Shown here piece after piece: positions 1 through 5,161 of a stretch of DNA of 9,274 nt; position 1 is the first letter of the stretch; every line of letters begins with the position of its first letter. Origin of the DNA: Methanobacteriota archaeon. Its GTDB lineage: Archaea > Halobacteriota > Halobacteria > Halobacteriales > Halalkalicoccaceae. A program made the translations under genes and the position numbers. The notes beneath the pieces are model-generated. The model was given only the letters and a program-made list of their open reading frames with translations, ran no database searches and was not told the DNA's origin. The stretch covers positions 251 through 9,524 of the forward strand of contig JADFQH010000097.1 of assembly GCA_022561895.1 (NCBI GenBank), read 5' to 3'.

Positions 1-1230
1 CGGCCTGTACCCGGCAAGCGACATGAGATAGAGGTAGTCGTCGGCGTTGGATGCCTCGCCGGTCGAGCTGAAGACACGGATGCATGACCAGTCGAGCCGG
101 TGAACGGTGTCGTTGCCACGCCACGCCTTCACGAGGCTGGGCACGACGCCCAGTATGTGGACGCCGGCATCCTGAACGAATCGACAAAAATCGTGTCCCC
201 CGGGCGCCCCGTAGAATAGTGCGATCGTCCCCCGGTTCACGAGAGTCGCGTAGATCAGCCACGGTCCCATCATCCAGCCGATATCGCTCACCCAAAAGAG
301 GCGATCGGCGGGCTTTAAATCCATCCCGAAGTAGACCTCTTTCGGACACTGAATCCCCACACCCGCGTGGGTCTGAATGATTCCCTTCGGCTTTCCCGTG
401 GTCCCCGAGGAGTAGAGCAACATCGCCGCCTGATCCGAGGGGAGCGATGTGGTGTCGTACTCGTCCGACTGGGTTTCGATCGCGTCCTGCCATGTCTCGT
501 CGCGCTCCTGGCGGTCGTAGCCCGTGCCGAGGCGTTCGTAGACGATCGTGTGTTCGACGTGGCCCACCTGCGAAATCGCCGCGTCCGCCGACTCCTTCAG
601 GTGAACCTCGCTTCCCCGGCGGTAGAAGCCGTCGCCGGTAAACAGGACCGAACACTCGCTGTCTGCGATTCTCGTTGCGGTGGCGTCGGTGCCAAAGCCC
701 GAGAAAATGGGAACGGCGATCGCACCAGTTTTGAAACAGCCATAGAGGATCGAGATCACCTCGGGGACCATCGGCATGTAGAGTCCGACAGTATCGCCCG
801 TCCCGATCCCGCGTTCTTCGAGCGCGTTCGCCACCTGATTGGCCTGGCGGTAAAGATCGTGGTAGGTGACCTGCCTGACATCGCCGGGTTCGCCCTCCCA
901 GAGACACGCGACCTTGTTGCGGGTCTCGCTCTCCCGGCGAGCGTGGCGATCCAGCGTGTTGTGCGCGACGTTGAGTTCGCCCCCCACGTACCAGTCGGTG
1001 AACTGCGGCCCGTCCGAGCTATCGCGCACCGCGTCGTAGGCCTCGTAGAACTCGATTCCCAGATACTCGACGAGCTCGTCGTAGAACCACTCTGTATCCG
1101 AACAGGTGCGCTCGATCAGTTCGTCGTACTCGGCGATCCCGTAACGATCCATGAACGCCGCGACGTTCGTGTTCGCGACGAACTCCGGCGTCGGCTCGTG
1201 GACGATCTCCCCGGCGTCTGGTGAATCCAT
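1..1230 (-). CDS. Acetyl-CoA synthetase-like AMP-forming acyl-CoA synthetase (partial, C-terminus off left edge)
   Basis: Activates a carboxylic acid with ATP to an acyl-adenylate and passes the acyl group to CoA (ANL superfamily), in the cytoplasm. The ATG is at 1228-1230 and 410 codons are open to the left edge; full-length relatives have roughly 640-660 residues, so the C-terminal lid domain with its catalytic Lys is missing from view. Seen: an ACAS_N-like region around residues 48-96 (the GGELNVAHN segment resembles the GGKLN element of acetyl-CoA synthetases), the P-loop YSSGTTGKPKG at 273-283, and FSSTGEASN at 387-395 in the place of the A5 motif. The segment DIGWMMGPW at 316-324 stands where true acetyl-CoA synthetases usually have a GWVTGH-type sequence, so the acyl group may not be acetate. 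A CTTTGT box lies about 26 bases upstream of the ATG, suggesting a leaderless transcript. The family is clear; the substrate is open. Confidence 0.9.
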   Translation of the reverse strand, partial: MDSPDAGEIVHEPTPEFVANTNVAAFMDRYGIAEYDELIERTCSDTEWFYDELVEYLGIEFYEAYDAVRDSSDGPQFTDWYVGGELNVAHNTLDRHARRESETRNKVACLWEGEPGDVRQVTYHDLYRQANQVANALEERGIGTGDTVGLYMPMVPEVISILYGCFKTGAIAVPIFSGFGTDATATRIADSECSVLFTGDGFYRRGSEVHLKESADAAISQVGHVEHTIVYERLGTGYDRQERDETWQDAIETQSDEYDTTSLPSDQAAMLLYSSGTTGKPKGIIQTHAGVGIQCPKEVYFGMDLKPADRLFWVSDIGWMMGPWLIYATLVNRGTIALFYGAPGGHDFCRFVQDAGVHILGVVPSLVKAWRGNDTVHRLDWSCIRVFSSTGEASNADDYLYLMSLAGYRP

Positions 1231-1252
1231 ACACAAGGATCTAACAGGAACG

Positions 1253-1258
1253 ACAAAG
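1253..1258 (-). promoter_or_regulatory. Putative TATA-like box for the acyl-CoA synthetase gene
   Basis: On the minus strand CTTTGT is centred about 25.5 bases upstream of the start codon at 1230, with a BRE-like GAAAAC just before it. The spacing suits a transcript starting at or next to the ATG, and the same arrangement recurs at five other genes in the window. A second AT-rich run (about 1285-1305, TATATATTTT on the minus strand) is an alternative promoter that would give a leader of about 40 bases. Confidence 0.4.
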
Positions 1259-1355
1259 AGGTTTTCCACGACCGCAATCTTATTCTGCCGATCAAAATAT
1301 ATACTACAACGTAAATATCGGTACATGAATCGTCCGTCGAAGGCGCGCGGTGGTG

Positions 1356-1371
1356 CGGACGGGAACGTCCG
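1356..1371 (+). repeat. 6-bp hairpin with GGAA (GNRA-type) loop
   Basis: CGGACG at 1356-1361 pairs with CGTCCG at 1366-1371 around the loop GGAA; two wobble pairs could extend the stem outward. As RNA this would be a compact GNRA tetraloop hairpin. A stem this short can occur by chance in GC-rich DNA. Confidence 0.35.
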
Positions 1372-1413
1372 TGGTCGGTTTCTCGGTAGTTGTCTCCCCC
1401 GTGATTCTCGTTG

Positions 1414-1441
1414 GCCGTAGGGTCCGAGGAGTTCCTACGGC
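1414..1441 (+). repeat. 8-bp perfect inverted repeat
   Basis: GCCGTAGG at 1414-1421 is exactly complementary to CCTACGGC at 1434-1441, with a 12-base loop that can itself form a short TCC/GGA pairing. It could be an RNA hairpin or a protein-binding dyad. No T-run follows, so I do not call it a terminator. Confidence 0.5.
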
Positions 1442-1463
1442 GGAACGAGTCGTGAATGGGGAA

Positions 1464-1491
1464 ATCTGTCGTGAGGGGGAGACAGACAGAT
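1464..1491. repeat. 7-bp inverted repeat
   Basis: ATCTGTC at 1464-1470 and GACAGAT at 1485-1491 are perfect complements separated by 14 bases. It is weak on its own and is listed because it belongs to a cluster of dyads in this intergenic region. Confidence 0.3.
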
Positions 1492-1561
1492 CCATCGGCT
1501 CAGCGGACACGAGAGAGAAAACTATGGTCGAATTTGGGTCTAATTTTTGTCTGATTACCGC

Positions 1562-1575
1562 AAAACGCATTTAGT
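1562..1575 (+). promoter_or_regulatory. Possible BRE/TATA promoter upstream of the tRNA-like fold
   Basis: AAAAC at 1562-1566 followed by CATTTAG resembles the BRE-like AAC plus T-rich box seen upstream of other genes here. The centre near 1572 predicts a transcript start near 1598, which is the first base of the tRNA-like structure. The box overlaps the left arm of the 10-bp dyad at 1571-1595, so a bound repressor could block it. This is inferred from spacing only. Confidence 0.3.
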
Positions 1576-1595
1576 GGTACGGTGGGTACTACTAA
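1571..1595. repeat. 10-bp dyad with 5-base spacer, operator or hairpin
   Basis: TTAGTGGTAC at 1571-1580 and GTACTACTAA at 1586-1595 are complementary at nine of ten positions, and the tenth is a G-U wobble in RNA. This is the longest dyad in the intergenic region. It overlaps a possible TATA box and lies just upstream of the tRNA-like element. It could be the operator of the winged-helix regulator encoded at 1801-2079 or an RNA hairpin; the sequence does not decide between them. Confidence 0.5.
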
Positions 1596-1597
1596 TC

Positions 1598-1675
1598 GAC
1601 GGGGTTGGTCACCCGTCACAGACGCGCGACACGCACAACATAGAACGGTCGTGTGTTCGATTCACGCACCCCGTC
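1598..1675 (+). ncRNA. tRNA-like structure: acceptor stem plus TpsiC arm, no anticodon arm
   Basis: GACGGGGT at 1598-1605 pairs perfectly with ACCCCGTC at 1668-1675. Read as a tRNA, this is a 7-bp acceptor stem plus a G(-1):C(73) pair, the kind of extra pair known from tRNA-His. Bases T1606 and G1607 sit at the usual positions 8 and 9. Directly before the 3' acceptor strand is a full T-arm: stem GTGTG/CACGC (one G-U pair) around the loop TTCGATT, which fits the conserved TTCRANY rule. Acceptor to discriminator spans 77 bases, a normal tRNA length. Against a working tRNA: there is only a 3-bp D-stem (GTC/GAC), the D-loop lacks the conserved GG, and no anticodon stem with U33 can be drawn. Candidates are a decayed tRNA, a tRNA-like leader or small RNA, or coincidence. 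Confidence 0.3.
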
Positions 1676-1677
1676 TC

Positions 1678-1692
1678 CCGGTAACGTACCGG
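1678..1692. repeat. 6-bp inverted repeat just after the tRNA-like fold
   Basis: CCGGTA at 1678-1683 and TACCGG at 1687-1692 are perfect complements around ACG. It could be a hairpin closing the preceding structured element or a small operator. No T-run follows. Confidence 0.35.
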
Positions 1693-1718
1693 AGAAGTCG
1701 GGGACTGCGCTCTTCGCG

Positions 1719-1731
1719 GAAACAGTAATTC
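1719..1731 (+). promoter_or_regulatory. Possible promoter for the HTH/membrane gene pair
   Basis: GAAACAG at 1719-1725 followed by TAATTC at 1726-1731 fits a BRE plus TATA-like box. It would start transcription near 1755 and give a leader of about 45 bases carrying the ribosome-binding site at 1785-1789. The alternative is a longer transcript from the box near 1570. Confidence 0.25.
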
Positions 1732-1784
1732 ACTAATAGGTGCTCCGCCCACAACCAGTCGGAATCGATAACACGTCCGAACAG

Positions 1785-1789
1785 GGTGA
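1785..1789 (+). promoter_or_regulatory. Ribosome-binding site GGTGA for the HTH gene
   Basis: GGTGA matches part of the anti-Shine-Dalgarno complement (GGAGGTGA) and lies 11 bases before the ATG at 1801. It supports this start and shows that the mRNA has a leader, unlike most genes in the window. Confidence 0.5.
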
Positions 1790-1800
1790 CCAACATCTGA

Positions 1801-2079
1801 ATGGAACGGATTCTGTACTATCTACTCACTGGCATGCGGGGCGGAACGAACAGAATCCGGATCATTCGCTCACTGCTCGATCGGCCGCGAAACGCAAACC
1901 AGCTCGCAGAGGAACTCGACCTCAACTACAAGACGGTTCGTCACCACCTCGATATGCTCGAAGAACACGATATCGTACTGACGTATGGCGAGAAGTATGG
2001 CGAAATGTACTTCCTTACCGACGAATTTGAAGAACACAGAGAAACGTTCGAACGCATCGCCGACGGTAATGGATCATGA
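1801..2079 (+). CDS. Winged-helix (ArsR-like) transcriptional regulator, 92 aa
   Basis: A small cytoplasmic DNA-binding protein. A helix-turn-helix spans about residues 31-53 (NANQLAEELDLNYKTVRHHL, the recognition helix including KTVRHH), followed by a beta-wing at about 57-72. The segment before it (about 14-28) fits the first helix of ArsR-type winged-helix folds. No metal-binding Cys cluster is present, so it is not a typical metal sensor. Its stop overlaps the start of the next gene (ATGA), so the two are translated together and the membrane protein probably acts with this regulator. Start choice is supported by GGTGA 11 bases upstream. It might control its own promoter through the dyad at 1571-1595, but this is unproven. 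Length and sequence style match a common haloarchaeal group of very short winged-helix proteins. Confidence 0.85.
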   Translation: MERILYYLLTGMRGGTNRIRIIRSLLDRPRNANQLAEELDLNYKTVRHHLDMLEEHDIVLTYGEKYGEMYFLTDEFEEHRETFERIADGNGS

Positions 2080-2363
2080 CACTCTGGATGTACTCCGCGA
2101 CGCTGTTCGCCGGATTGAACGTACTGTTACTGCTTGCGCTCACCTACGTCTGGGTCACCAACTATCGGCGCTTCCAGACCGCGATCACGCTTGGATTTCT
2201 CTCCTTCGGAGTCGTACTGCTCATCGAGAACCTCCTTGCAGTCTACTTCTTTTTCGAGATGGTGAACTTCTATACGAACACGGCCGCCCAGCAGATGGTG
2301 CTCGTGCTTCGGTTCCTCGAATTCGTCGCACTGACCTGTCTGACGTGGGTTATCGTTCGATAA
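2076..2363 (+). CDS. Small three-helix membrane protein (DUF7521-like), partner of the HTH gene
   Basis: A 95-residue, very hydrophobic protein with three likely membrane spans at about residues 7-28, 35-60 and 73-93. A short basic turn (NYRRF, 29-33) after the first span suggests that this loop faces the cytoplasm. It has no catalytic motif, no signal peptide and no Cys pair. From memory it resembles the haloarchaeal family DUF7521, often encoded next to short winged-helix proteins; the number should be checked by a profile search. It overlaps the regulator by four bases (ATGA). One reading is a membrane sensor or anchor for the regulator, which is inference from context. Its 3' end overlaps the end of the convergent polymerase gene by 14 bases. 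Confidence 0.8.
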   Translation: MTLWMYSATLFAGLNVLLLLALTYVWVTNYRRFQTAITLGFLSFGVVLLIENLLAVYFFFEMVNFYTNTAAQQMVLVLRFLEFVALTCLTWVIVR

Positions 2364-4098
2364 ACGCGGCGACTTCCTCGGCAGGCCACGTGTTCAAGAC
2401 GTTCTCCCCCCTTGCCCACCCTCGACGCGCGGTGTGAACCCCGTACCGCATGTTTTCGAACTCGTTTTTGCTGTGCGCATCGGTGTTGATCGCGATCGTT
2501 GCCCCCGCCTCGACAGCGACTTTTACTGCCCGTCCCCACAGATCCAGACGCGAGGGGTTTGCGTTTACTTCGAGCGCAACATCGTGATCGGCGGCCGCCT
2601 CGGAGATCGCCCCTAGATCGGGATCGAGACCCGGACGGCGGGTGAGCAGTCTTCCCGTTGGATGGCCCAGAATATCGGTTTCGGGATGTGAGATCGCCTC
2701 GACGAGCCGCTCGGTTGCGTCCTCGGGATCCATATCCAGCGCGCTATGTGGCGAGGCGATGACGAGATCCAGTTCGGAAAGAACGTCCTCGGAGACGCTC
2801 AGTCCACCTGCGGCGTCGATGTTCGCCTCGACACCCGAAAAGACCTCGATGTCGCCGTCCGTGGCCGCCTCACGGATTTCGTCTACCTGCTGTGTGAGCT
2901 CCTCGTCCGACAGTCCGACCCCGCCGACCATCCCCGGACCCGTCGCGTGATCCGAGATGCAGAGATACTCGTGGTCGAACTCCTCAGCCGACGCGATCCA
3001 CTCGAGGATCGATTCGCTGCCGTCCGACCAGTCGGTGTGGGTGTGCAGATCCCCGCGAACGTCCCCCTCCTCGATGAGGTCGGGCAACTCGCCGTCGGCG
3101 GCGGCGTCGATCTCGCCGGTATCCTCCCGGAGCTCGGGCGGGATCCACGCCAGATCCAGCGCCTCGTACATGCTCTCTTCCGTCTCGCCGGCGACTCGCT
3201 CGCCCGCGCGCTGTCCGCTGGAATCCTCTATGTCGCTCACATCGAAAATCCCGTACTCGTTTACTTTGAGATCCCGATCCAGCGCGCGATTCCGAAAGCG
3301 GATGTTGTGGGCCTTACTGCCCGTGAAGTACTGGAGGGCGCTGCCGAACTCCTCGGGGACGACGACCCGGAGATCCACCCGAATGCCGTCCGCGACGACG
3401 CTCGCCTTGTTTTCTCCTGACTCGATCACCCGCTCGACCCGCTCGAAGTCGGTGAAACTCTCGACTGCGCCTTCGAGATCCACGCTCGAAACGAGCACGT
3501 CCACGTCCCCACTGGTTTCGCGCCACCGGCGGATCGAGCCAGCAACCTCCGCACTCTCGATCTCTTCTTGGTCGCGCAAGTAGTCGAGGAGGCCATCCGC
3601 GAGCGGGCGGGTCTCCCCAAGCAGTTCGCGCTCGCGGGCCTTTCGGGCGAACTCCAGCCCGCCGAGAATGTTTTCTTCCGTCTTGACGCCGAACCCATCG
3701 AGTTCCTGTATCTCGCCTGCGCTCGCGACTTTTTCGAGATCGGCGAGGTTTTCGACGCCGAGTTCGTGATACAGGGTTCCCACCGTCTTCGGTCCGACCC
3801 CCTCGACGCTCGTGAGCTCGTCCATCGCCACCGGGAGTTTCGCCCGTTCTTCTTCTAGCTCCTCGATCTCGCCCGTCTCGATATACTCGAGTACCTTCGA
3901 AGAGATGGCGTCGCCGACGCCGTCGAGCGCCTCGACCGCGTTTTTGCCCTCGCTCGCTAAGTCCTCGATCGCGGTCGGGTGTTCGTGGATGCTTTCTGCG
4001 GCCCGGCGGTAGGTGTTGGGCTTGTACTCGACGTCCTGGGCTTCCAGCAGGTCCGCGTATTCCTCGAAAAGGGCGGCGACCTCGGCGTTGCGGCTCAT
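2350..4098 (-). CDS. polX: Family X DNA polymerase with C-terminal PHP domain, 582 aa
   Basis: A DNA repair enzyme of bacterial/archaeal PolX type: gap-filling polymerase joined to a PHP metal phosphoesterase that in studied relatives gives 3'-5' exonuclease and end-processing activity. Domains in order: an N-terminal helix-hairpin-helix (8-kDa-like) region, residues 1-75; further HhH elements near 98-115 (VEGVGPKTVG) and 133-145; the nucleotidyltransferase palm with GS at 187-188, GDVDVLV at 197-203 (D198, D200) and the third Asp in VDLRV (D242); and the PHP domain from about 348. PHP metal ligands are all present: H352 and H354, D359, H384, E424, H451, D540 and H542. Length is normal for the family. 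The ATG is 14 bases after the DUF5788-like gene with no promoter between, so the two are co-transcribed. The last codons overlap the convergent membrane-protein gene. Confidence 0.96.
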   Translation of the reverse strand: MSRNAEVAALFEEYADLLEAQDVEYKPNTYRRAAESIHEHPTAIEDLASEGKNAVEALDGVGDAISSKVLEYIETGEIEELEEERAKLPVAMDELTSVEGVGPKTVGTLYHELGVENLADLEKVASAGEIQELDGFGVKTEENILGGLEFARKARERELLGETRPLADGLLDYLRDQEEIESAEVAGSIRRWRETSGDVDVLVSSVDLEGAVESFTDFERVERVIESGENKASVVADGIRVDLRVVVPEEFGSALQYFTGSKAHNIRFRNRALDRDLKVNEYGIFDVSDIEDSSGQRAGERVAGETEESMYEALDLAWIPPELREDTGEIDAAADGELPDLIEEGDVRGDLHTHTDWSDGSESILEWIASAEEFDHEYLCISDHATGPGMVGGVGLSDEELTQQVDEIREAATDGDIEVFSGVEANIDAAGGLSVSEDVLSELDLVIASPHSALDMDPEDATERLVEAISHPETDILGHPTGRLLTRRPGLDPDLGAISEAAADHDVALEVNANPSRLDLWGRAVKVAVEAGATIAINTDAHSKNEFENMRYGVHTARRGWARGENVLNTWPAEEVAAFIER

Positions 4099-4112
4099 AG
4101 TTCCGGTTCGCG

Positions 4113-4550
4113 CTAGCGCCTGTTAGGTGTACTGTCCTCGTCCATCCCGAGCGCCTGGCGCATGAATCGCGTCCAGCGCTTCTTGTCGGCAAGCTGCTGG
4201 GCATTGGCTTCGGCTTCGAGATCCGCCGGCCCGAGCTGCTGGAGGCCTTCCAGTGCCCGATCGATCCCGATGATCGATTCGGCGAGTCGTTCGCCTTCTT
4301 GCCGACTGATCTCGCCCTCTTCGATCGCTTCGAGCCGTTCTAACCGCTCTTTCCTGAGCTTTCGTTTGGCCTGTTCGACCCGCTCCTGTTCGCCCTCGGG
4401 GACCGTCTCGCGGCGCTTGATCTCGAAAACGAACTTCCGGAGTTCGATGCGCTCTCCTTGGACATCGATCTCCTCGGGGATCTGCGCGCCGATGGTCGCG
4501 CCCTCCTTTCCAATGCGTTCGAGCAGCTGTTTTCGCTCGTACTCCTGCAC
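4113..4550 (-). CDS. DUF5788-like helical protein, 145 aa, upstream of polX
   Basis: A charged, almost fully helical cytoplasmic protein without signal peptide or membrane span. Residues 52-78 form a strongly charged Glu/Arg/Lys helix likely to be a coiled coil. A conserved-looking block at 86-108 (GERLAESIIGIDRALEGLQQLG) and a basic patch KKRWTRFMRQAL at 123-134 follow. The sequence matches my memory of the haloarchaeal family DUF5788, of unknown function. The start is GTG at 4548-4550, with a CTTTCA box about 26 bases upstream that implies a leaderless transcript. It precedes polX by 14 bases, so both are probably one operon and it may serve in DNA repair; that link is inferred from position only. 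A 10-base palindrome, GCGCTAGCGC, spans the stop codon at 4110-4119. Confidence 0.85.
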   Translation of the reverse strand: MQEYERKQLLERIGKEGATIGAQIPEEIDVQGERIELRKFVFEIKRRETVPEGEQERVEQAKRKLRKERLERLEAIEEGEISRQEGERLAESIIGIDRALEGLQQLGPADLEAEANAQQLADKKRWTRFMRQALGMDEDSTPNRR

Positions 4551-4573
4551 ACAGATTGATTGGTCGGCGAGCG

Positions 4574-4579
4574 TGAAAG
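4574..4579 (-). promoter_or_regulatory. Putative TATA-like box for the DUF5788-like/polX operon
   Basis: On the minus strand CTTTCA, preceded by a BRE-like CACAAC, is centred about 26.5 bases before the GTG start at 4550. This fits leaderless transcription and helps choose the GTG as the start. Confidence 0.4.
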
Positions 4580-4623
4580 CGTTGTGACCTGCTGTAGCGG
4601 CTCCGAAGTCTATGGACAGAGAT

Positions 4624-4998
4624 TCAACAGTTGCTCAATCGAAACCGGATCTGATCCATCGGTTGGATCTCGACGACGAGGCGCTGTTCGTCGCAGTTGT
4701 TCATCGTCAGTATCGTCTCGAACTCGCGGTCGAAACCGACCATCCGAGCCGTCACGGACGCTTCACCGCCGTCGATCACATTATCCTTGCTACGACGTTC
4801 GTGCGCCTCGAGCTCATAGATCTCGTCGAGAAGAACTTCGCCGTCCCGAGCGATCATCAGTGAGAGATCTCGATCCTCTTCGAGCGTGTTCAAGAGGAAA
4901 AGCGAGATCGTCCCTTCATCGAACGAGAGGCAGCCTGCTGTCCCCGCGGTCGTTGTTCCAACAAGGAGAAGTTCGCGTCTCGTAAGTGGCCGTATCAT
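4624..4998 (-). CDS. Small Tat-type lipoprotein of unknown function, 124 aa
   Basis: The N-terminus carries a twin-arginine signal (TRRELLLVG, residues 6-14) followed by a lipobox TAGC at 20-23, so C23 is the likely lipidated Cys and the mature protein of about 102 residues sits on the outer face of the membrane. The mature part looks like a beta-sandwich, with alternating hydrophobic stretches at 30-60 and 80-122; it is acidic and ends in Cys after a second Cys near 101. I recognise no enzyme motif. Promoter geometry is clean: ATTTAA lies about 25 bases upstream of the ATG, giving a leaderless mRNA. It is upstream of the DUF5788-like/polX pair on the same strand, but a 73-base gap with its own promoter separates them. 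Confidence is high for a secreted lipoprotein and nil for function. Confidence 0.8.
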   Translation of the reverse strand: MIRPLTRRELLLVGTTTAGTAGCLSFDEGTISLFLLNTLEEDRDLSLMIARDGEVLLDEIYELEAHERRSKDNVIDGGEASVTARMVGFDREFETILTMNNCDEQRLVVEIQPMDQIRFRLSNC

Positions 4999-5020
4999 AA
5001 CGTAAATTTCCCATAATCTG

Positions 5021-5026
5021 TTAAAT
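5021..5026 (-). promoter_or_regulatory. TATA box for the lipoprotein gene
   Basis: On the minus strand ATTTAA, preceded by a BRE-like AAAAC, is centred about 25.5 bases before the ATG at 4998. It is the best TATA match in the window and predicts a leaderless transcript. Confidence 0.55.
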
Positions 5027-5131
5027 GTTTTGTTCCCTGTGGTTCGTGAGTACCCTGGATCAGCGGTGACGATCGGGAACTCGAAAACGGTGGCTCGGAC
5101 CTGTCATGGGACGCGGACTGTATCCCAACCG

Positions 5132-5137
5132 CTTTTG
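5132..5137 (+). promoter_or_regulatory. Putative TATA-like box for the rhomboid/nfi operon
   Basis: CTTTTG preceded by CAACCG is centred about 27.5 bases before the ATG at 5162. It supports that start over an in-frame upstream ATG at 5030 and implies a leaderless mRNA. Confidence 0.45.
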
Positions 5138-5161
5138 TCGCCCGGCCGCGAAGTTCCGGCA

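Larger units (their letters stand above)
1231..1800. other. 570-base intergenic region with many inverted repeats, no convincing gene
   Basis: This lies between the divergent acyl-CoA synthetase and HTH genes. Short reading frames exist on both strands (for example 1350-1574 plus and 1304-1570 minus), but their composition is unlike the acidic proteins around them and I see no domain or good start signal. In order it holds: an AT-rich stretch at 1280-1320; a 6-bp hairpin with a GGAA loop at 1356-1371; an 8-bp inverted repeat at 1414-1441; a 7-bp inverted repeat at 1464-1491; a possible BRE/TATA at 1562-1575; a 10-bp dyad at 1571-1595; a tRNA-like fold at 1598-1675; a 6-bp hairpin at 1678-1692; and a second possible promoter at 1719-1731. 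The region may hold a regulatory leader or a small RNA gene rather than a protein gene. Confidence 0.6.

Noticed and set aside
367..1224. Plus-strand 285-residue open frame
   Set aside because: It is antisense to the clearly homologous acyl-CoA synthetase; its composition (Arg/Val-rich, no domain) is typical of a shadow frame in GC-rich DNA.
1350..1574. Possible 74-residue protein on the plus strand (and 88 residues on the minus strand at 1304-1570)
   Set aside because: No recognisable domain, no good start signal, not acidic like haloarchaeal proteins, and the stretch is filled with inverted repeats that suit RNA or operators better.
1598..1675. The 8-bp terminal repeats as ends of a miniature transposable element
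   Set aside because: No target-site duplication flanks the repeats, and the internal T-arm with tRNA spacing explains the pairing better.
1598..1675. A functional tRNA gene
   Set aside because: No anticodon stem or U33-containing anticodon loop can be drawn, and the D-loop lacks the conserved GG; kept only as a tRNA-like candidate.
2746..3420. Plus-strand 224-residue open frame (and 2957-3583, 208 residues)
   Set aside because: These lie wholly antisense to polX, whose domains and catalytic residues are intact; the shadow frames have Ser/Arg-rich composition and no recognisable motif.
4110..4119. 10-base palindrome GCGCTAGCGC over the DUF5788-like stop codon
   Set aside because: Too short to act as a hairpin without a loop and lacking a T-run; noted only because CTAG is usually scarce in haloarchaeal DNA.
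3314..4204. Minus-strand 296-residue open frame
   Set aside because: It is another frame of the polX region on the same strand, extremely Arg-rich; polX is the coding frame.
4612..4863. Plus-strand 83-residue frame opposite the lipoprotein gene
   Set aside because: The opposite strand encodes a protein with a full Tat signal, a lipobox and a well-placed TATA box; the plus frame has none of these signals.
5030..5161. 44-residue upstream extension of the rhomboid protein from an ATG at 5030
   Set aside because: The AN1 finger begins directly at the ATG at 5162, and a TATA-like box sits inside the extension at the leaderless distance.
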